Shown here: positions 58,202 to 64,000 of the stretch, piece by piece | Position numbering within the stretch: the first letter of the stretch is position 1 | Layout: each line of letters begins with the position of its first letter | DNA from: Costus lasius | Taxonomy: Eukaryota; Streptophyta; Magnoliopsida; Zingiberales; Costaceae | NCBI GenBank assembly: GCA_027563935.2 | Contig: CM050450.1 | Span: forward strand, 11,763,957 to 11,827,956 | Length of the DNA: 64,000 bases | Reading direction: 5' to 3' | The notes under the pieces: model-generated | Seen by the model: only the letters and a program-made list of their open reading frames with translations | The model's database searches: none | What the model was told of the DNA's origin: nothing | Program-made: the position numbers and the translations under genes

Positions 58202-61200
58202 TGATAGCATGCAAATATATGATATTTTATGGCTTATTTCTATCACGGTTTAGGAGTAAAATGCATGCCTAGTCTCATTTATCTACTTAAATATTTCATA
58301 TTCTTCAGAATCTTCACTTTTCCCTTATTTTCTTAATATGTAGGGATTTTGCCCTAAAATCATTGGAATTTCAAAGATCTGAAGTACGGGATGATTTCTC
58401 AGGATGAGATGAAGCTACCGATCAAATTTCAGCTTAATCGGAGTCTTCTGCAGAGTACACGGCCTAGGGTGTGTATCCATACACGACCGTGTATGACTTA
58501 GATTTCCTAGACCAGACAGAGCCATTCACGGGCATGCCCGTGAACCCATACATGACCGTGAAGAGCTCGGCCAACTTTTCTAGACTTTCCCGAGTCATGC
58601 ACGACCGTGCCCGTGCATTGATACACGGCCGTGAAGAGTAAGTGATTTCTGCAAAACGACTTTCCTGATCCGTTCACGGGCATGCCCGTGCATCGATACA
58701 TGGCTGTGTATCGTTCCCGCAGTTCGACACATGTTCGATTTTTTAGTGATTTCTTGCTATTCTTGGAACTGAATTGAACGAAATTTAGGGGAGACCTTCC
58801 TAACTCACACACGGACGTTTTGGGATGGGAATCACGCAATTTTGTGGTGTGGTTGAGGAGAACGAAGCGAAACAGCGAACCTAGGGTTTTGACGGTGATT
58901 TTGGCGACGAAAGGCTATTCCTGCGAGATTTCTCCTTCGTTTCTACAGGGAAGATCGTGCTCCAGCCTCTCTCAACTTAGATCTAGTATCCCCTCTAGTT
59001 TGCATCAATTTATTTGAGAGATTACAATGTATTTCATGATGAATCTTAGAGTGTAAACTTTCTTTGGGGTTTGGGCGTAGCCCATTGTAAGAATGTTGGT
59101 GTTTAATGCTTGATCTATATTTATCTGAGTTTATCTTTGCTCTTATTCATGTCTAGAAAGTTTTAATCCATATTTATGTACTGGCCATACATATTTATGT
59201 CTTAGACGTTGTGGGAAGGACTGAGAGGTGAACCACAATCGTCGGAATCCCTTAGACTGGACTGGTGATTTCATTTCGCGAGAGCACTCGAAATCACCCG
59301 AGGAACCCTAATTCTTCACTGAACCATTGGGTCTACTTAACCAGTAAGCCACGAGAGTAGGAGACTGTTGGGAAACCCCAGGGATTTTAAAATTTTTACA
59401 TAAGCAACGGAAGCAATCCCCAAAACAGGCCAGTCCCAAAAACCCAGAAGATCGAATCTTGCGAGGAGATCAACACAGTGAGCAAGAGATGATACCTTAG
59501 AGCAATGCTAGGAGATGCGATGTAGGCGCTCAAGTGTTTGCCCTCTGCAGTCTCGCACACAGTCGATGCTTGAGCTCTCTTCTTCCACGTCCGGTGCTAG
59601 CCTCGGGAAGAAGATACACGCCTCTTGGGAGTCCTCCTTAAGAACTTGCGCCACCCTCAAGGAGAAGGCACCAAGAGAAGAGAGAAGGATGAAGACGCTG
59701 CCAAGTTCCAACCTTGCAATCCTCAAGAGGAGAAGGAGGAAGAGAGAATTCGCCAAGCTCCAAGCTTGTGAATGAAATCTCCGAGAGAGAGTCTAACCTT
59801 TCCTCTCAACCCTCCTAGCCCTTTATATAGAAATCACGGTGACACTTGAAATTCTGAAATAAATTCAGAATTAATGTCTACATTAAATCCATAATTAATT
59901 ATAGAATTAAACTCAGAATTAATTATAGAATTTAAACTCTGAATTAAAGTCTCATAATGACCCATTAAAACTCTAAATTAAAGTTTCATATGGTCATTAA
60001 TAGCATGACTCTTCAAATTCATAATTAAATTCAGATTCAAATTTAGAATTAAATCCATAATTAATTATAGAATTAAATACAAAATTAAATCCATAATTAA
60101 ATACAAAATTAATTCCCAGAATTAAATGTAGTATTTAATTCTCATGATTTCCATTAGGCCCTAGGCGACTTACCATCATGGCCCATTGGGCCTTACTGCT
60201 AATTGGGCCTCACGCCAATTGGGCCTCACACCCATATGGCCTCATGGTCCATTAGCCTTGCTCAACTTCATTAAGCTATTGATTAAGCCATCGAATCCAA
60301 TCCGATGTAACCCTTGGTTAAATACAACTAACCATGGTTAACCCGGGGTCAACATGCCAAAAATGAAGTGTAGCTCTGGCAAGTCCCTTCCATCTCATTA
60401 GTCACAATGGCGCTGATGAATTCTCCCAAATAGATCTGAGTTATCCACTCAATCATTAGGCTACTCGATCAATAAGAGAACCCGAGTATTAAGTTGTGCG
60501 ACCCTGTAGGTTCCTCTGACGTTAGCAGTGATAAACTCAAGTCATCACAAGCAGTGAGTGACACCTAGCAGTGTATCGCTGTTACCCAAGTCTTTGGAAT
60601 GGATATCAACATCGACATCCCCATCATCGCAACAAGGTACCGATGCATTACAGTCTCTTTGTCAAACTAATATCTGATTGGACAAAGTGTGTCACCATTT
60701 TGTTTTCACCCAATCTCATGGTCATGACTAAATCAGGCTTTCACCTGGGTATGGCCATACACTTCCAGTCATACAACCATAGGGGGGCCCCATGGATATC
60801 AAGCATCCCTCAAGAAGGGGCAAATCTTATATCTGTCCATTGATCTTCTCATATGGGTCGTGACATACCCAATGACAACCGTTATGACCGTCCAACTACG
60901 GTGAGGCGTTAGGTTGTATCAAAGCATATCCCTAACCATATAGAAGAGTCAATAACCTCAAGTTAAGGGATTAATGCATCTCTTGTCACTTGTGAGCTTA
61001 ACTCATGACACCAAATTAGAGCCTCACAGCGGGTCGGTCTAGTATATCCAACACTGATATACCCATATGTCTGCGTTAGCACCTCGTGCCTAACCAGCTC
61101 ATATACCAGTCTCACATGTACCAGAGCTGTCCCTTATCCACTCAGGTACTTGACTAGGGACACACCGTTTGAGCACAGATACAATCTGTCTCCAGGGACA

Positions 61201-61702
61201 TCATTATTCATGTACATAATCGCAGATGTAAAATATAGCATAATAACGACAATGCCAGAGTGATATAAAATATCAATGTCAAGTAGTACAAGATAGACCA
61301 ACAACGGGTCCAACGGCATAAACACCAACAGAGACTTGAGTTAAGTCAGACACCGGACCGTGTCTTGAGAGGGAGCGTGTTTGTACCTTAGGAAGGATTA
61401 CCTTAAGAACATAGGTAGCATTATATTAAATCTTCAGCATTAAATTTCCTTTATTATTCAATACGGTGAAACCCAAAACCCCAATCCTCTCTCGAAATCT
61501 TCACAACTAATTTAATCCTGATTCTGTTTGCTCTTTTGTTTGCTTTTAGTTTACTTTCTTGCATTAGGATCAGTGACACTCCTACACTCATTTGATAACC
61601 TAGTTATTGATTGACTGATTTATTAGTACTTGACCCTAATCCCTGTGGGATCGATCTTATTTATTACGCGATAGAATCCATACACTTGCGGACCTGCTAT
61701 CA
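58202..61702 (+). mobile_element. solo LTR of a second Athila-type element, itself interrupted
   Basis: It starts TGATAGCATGC and ends TGCTATCA, an inverted terminal pair. The target duplication AAATC stands at 58,197-58,201 and 61,703-61,707. Without the nested copia LTR it is about 1.53 kb. It carries no internal region, so LTR-LTR recombination probably removed the body. The interior has repeated CACGGGCATGCCCGTG-type palindromic words at 58,520-58,700. Confidence 0.88.
59366..61330 (-). mobile_element. copia solo LTR, same superfamily as the Angela-like element
   Basis: This 1,965-bp LTR lies in reverse orientation: plus-strand TGTTGGGAAACCCC at the left and CACCAACA at the right. The target duplication GAGAC is perfect (59,361-59,365 and 61,331-61,335). 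It is collinear with the 47.7-kb element's LTR but much diverged, so it is a related subfamily. An AT-rich array of AGAATTAA-like units lies at 59,850-60,140. Confidence 0.9.
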
Positions 61703-62626
61703 AAATCGAGAGAAGATTTCAAGACCAAAATCATCCAATTTCATCACCTATCAAGGGAGAAATCGAGAAGGGCGCCGGTAGGGCTCGGCCTCTTGCCGAG
61801 AGGCATAAAAGCCATCTCTGGCCGCAAAATTTTCAGGAGAGCTTCGCCCAAGAAGAAGATACACCAGAAATTTTATATCAAAAAGAGTTCGATCGAGGGA
61901 GAAATCAGCGAACGAAAATCACAACCGAAGAGGAAGTTCGTGAGTTATTGTAGCACGTTCACTGTAGCAGTACTGTTCATCCGAAAAAATCACGGGGCTG
62001 TGAAAATTTTCCCACCCCCATGAAATTAGTAACTTTTCTATTCTTCCTCTTTTGAATTCTAATTTTATATGAATTTTTGATGTATTTTCAACTTCATAGT
62101 AGTGCAATCTTTTCTTTCGGACTTAAGGAGTAATCTCTTTTTAATTCTGTAATGACTAGATAATTTTTACTTATTAATTATTCTTTGAACGATAATTTTG
62201 CCTCTGTGATTTATTTATTTTGTTATTGTTATTTACCTTTTAGGGTTTGTAATATAGACTGAGAGGTGATTTACAAACCTAGAACGCTTATATTAGATCT
62301 AGAAACCTACAATGTGAGAATAGCTAAGTTCTAGAACCCTAATTTATGATGCTTATTTTACAGTGAATATTGATTTCATTATTTCAGACATGATAATATG
62401 GACTGAGAGATGATTTTGATTGTTAGAACCCCTTAGGCAAAACCTGTGAGATTAAGATACGAGAATATTTAATTTTACTTGAGAAGTAGACTTTGAGAGT
62501 TAAACCACGAGAGTGACTTTAATTTTCTTTGTCTGGTTTACTTTTATTTAACACTAAGCAGCAAGTCACGAGAGTGAAGGTTGTTCTGTGTAAATTGTTG
62601 TCACGAGAGTGAGACAATTTCTTTAT

Positions 62627-62870
62627 TAAAGTAAACTTTTCTTTTTCATGATTTGAATAAGTAGTAAAAACTTTATTATATGTAGTCATCAGAATTAAAA
62701 AGTGATGAAACCTTAGCCCCAGTTTTTACTACCTTATATGTAGACAATTCTTACTACCTTATATGTAGTCATCACTGGGGCTAAGGTTTCATCACTTTTT
62801 AATTCTGATGACTACATATAATAAAGTTTTTACTACTTATTCAAATCATGAAAAAGAAAAGTTTACTTTA
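62627..62870. repeat. perfect 97-bp inverted repeat with a 50-bp spacer
   Basis: The arms 62,627-62,723 and 62,774-62,870 are exact reverse complements over all 97 bases. The spacer contains TTACTACCTTATATGTAG twice in direct order. The outer parts of the arms belong to the Athila-like LTR, and the rest is not found in the left LTR copy. Confidence 0.95.
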
Positions 62871-63038
62871 TTATATGTCCAACAACAGATTTCGTTATTT
62901 TGTTATTTCGCTTTTACCCATCATACATCGATCACTTAGCTAGTAAGAATTTAACTATTTGGTACTTAACACGTAGGTCTCTGTGGGTTTGATATCTTTT
63001 ATTACTTCGAGTATCCGTGCACTTGCGGACACATCAAA

Positions 63039-64000
63039 GAGGGTATTTTACTTCAAAACCAACTAGGACATACCCCATTTGGACATTTGTTGCGAGGCCC
63101 CTCCGTTCAACTGGACATGTTAGCTATGGAATATCTGCAACCCACATGGGAATCTGAGAGATATGGGTTTATAATTAATAGAAATCTTGTTCCATTCTCT
63201 GTGAGGGATGTTTCCATGATTCTTGGTCTTGTAGATGAAGGAGAGTTGGTGCGATTTACGAGTGATCGGCCCACTACTCATTTTTATTTGAGTGAATTCA
63301 ATGGGTATCCAATAACCAGAAATGTGATGGAGGATAAATTGAGACAGTTGTGCTCTTTTGTATTAGAGATGATGGACGAGGAGAGAATTAGGAGGCTGGG
63401 TATCCTCCTAGTCTTCAGTTGGTTTCTATTCAACCGCACTAGTTTTTCACTGGATGCCAGCATTGTCTCCTACGTCGAGGACCTTGCAAGAATAAGAGAC
63501 TATAATTGGGTTGAAGCAGTACATTACTATCTAAAGACTGACCTAACTATTGGGTTGAAGAAGAAGAAGCCATCTTGAATTGGTGGTTGTGCGATCATGA
63601 TATGTGTAAGTATCTTCAATTACACTACATTTTTAATTTGCACAAGTGTTATGTTTAAAGTAATTTTATCTAATATGTTATGCAAGTTTTGTTTCTATAA
63701 GCATGCATTGTTGTATGCTGATAGTCAGGTGGTCAGTCAGTACCCACGACTCTTCCGTTGGGCAAAAGTGAAGATACCCTGACACAATACTTATTTCAAG
63801 AAGTGTCTTAAGATAGAGAAAGACATGGTATGATATGATGCATTTTACTCACCTACCTTTATTTTTAGTTATGTGTTTATGCTAACAACTACAACATATG
63901 TATAGATTATTTTTGACATTATTGAAGACAAAATCGAGCATGCGAATTCACCAGAAGGACACCCTATAGAAGATGTTTTACCTACCCCTGCATCATTACA
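63039..64000 (+). pseudogene. PMD/DUF1985-like gene, copy B, runs off the window
   Basis: The first exon frame (63,087-63,578) reads RGPSVQLDMLAMEYLQPTWE, VPFSVRDVSMILGL, LSEFNGYPITRN, GILLVFSWFLF and DLARIRDYNWVEAVHYYL. That pattern matches plant mobile domain (aminotransferase-like) or DUF1985 proteins, many of them carried by MULE transposons. A TGA replaces the Trp expected before IGGCAIMIC (63,576). After an intron (donor TATG/GTGTAAG-like near 63,606, acceptor near 63,729) the frame QYPRLFRWAKVKIP meets a TGA where CGA is likely, then continues YFKKCLKIEKDM to about 63,828. Two nonsense changes make it a pseudogene unless the reading differs. Confidence 0.6.

Larger units (their letters stand above)
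57622..63036 (+). repeat. Athila-like LTR, right copy, with nested insertions
   Basis: It begins TGATAACAC and ends CACTTGCGGACACATCA. After removing 58,202-61,707 it is about 1.9 kb and collinear with the left copy 44,849-46,320 up to about 62,650. Beyond that it holds a perfect inverted repeat and then a typical LTR tail (GTAGGTCTCTGTGGGTTTG). The Athila-type label is inferred from terminal style and the pre-LTR motif. Confidence 0.78.

Noticed and set aside
1..64000. tRNA, rRNA or other structural RNA genes
   Set aside because: I looked for paired A/B-box-like and cloverleaf sequences and saw none that I could support by eye. A covariance-model search would settle it.

Overview
The window is nuclear DNA of a flowering plant. 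This follows from the element families present (Tat-type Ty3/gypsy, Tnt1-like and Angela-like Ty1/copia, Athila-type LTRs, hAT and MULE-like MITEs, a plant LINE), from plant-style GT-AG introns in the one convincing host gene, and from initiator-methionine tRNA primer sites. I cannot name the species. Most of the sequence is decayed or nested mobile DNA, and no bacterial-type genes are present.

Layout. 1 to about 9.2 kb: a minus-strand Tat-type Ty3/gypsy element whose 3' end lies outside the window. It has one gag-pol frame broken by four stops and two frameshifts, and its U3 carries an eight-copy 42-bp tandem repeat. About 9.2-12.4 kb: unclassified T-rich DNA with an 85-bp tandem repeat and one small minus-strand ORF. 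12.4-13.2 kb: the 3' end of a hAT transposon. 13.5-13.9 kb: a long-armed foldback MITE. 18.2-19.6 kb: a LINE remnant. 22.4-24.1 kb: a probable host gene on the minus strand, with three coding exons encoding a 146-aa coiled-coil/basic protein. 24.4-26.9 kb: a TIR-like unit with an internal 187-bp duplication, then a GC-rich block. 27.0-32.2 kb: a hAT MITE split by a dead Tnt1-like copia element, with target duplications visible for both. 34.1-34.5 kb: a hAT-type MITE. 35.6 and 38.4 kb: exon-like gene pieces (a terminal exon, and a frameshifted ankyrin repeat end).

39-64 kb is a deep nest. It holds fragments of copia and gypsy LTRs and a truncated gypsy gag. A plant-mobile-domain-like (PMD/DUF1985-like) gene is present in two copies, at 44.6 and 63.0 kb. 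Between the two copies lies an Athila-like relic (LTR copies 44,849-46,320 and 57,622-63,036). Its internal part was entered by a 9.46-kb Angela-like copia element (47,730-57,188, TSD GATAT). Its right LTR was entered by an Athila-type solo LTR (58,202-61,702, TSD AAATC), which was itself entered by a copia solo LTR (59,366-61,330, TSD GAGAC). The left LTR keeps the unoccupied AAATC site. The right LTR also contains a perfect 97-bp inverted repeat.

Nothing here works as a pathway. The window shows how successive insertions, LTR-LTR recombination and C-to-T decay shape a plant intergenic region around one small gene and several gene fragments. I did not find a convincing new biological system. 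The items most worth checking are the perfect inverted repeat, the PMD-bracketed nest and the unidentified three-exon gene.
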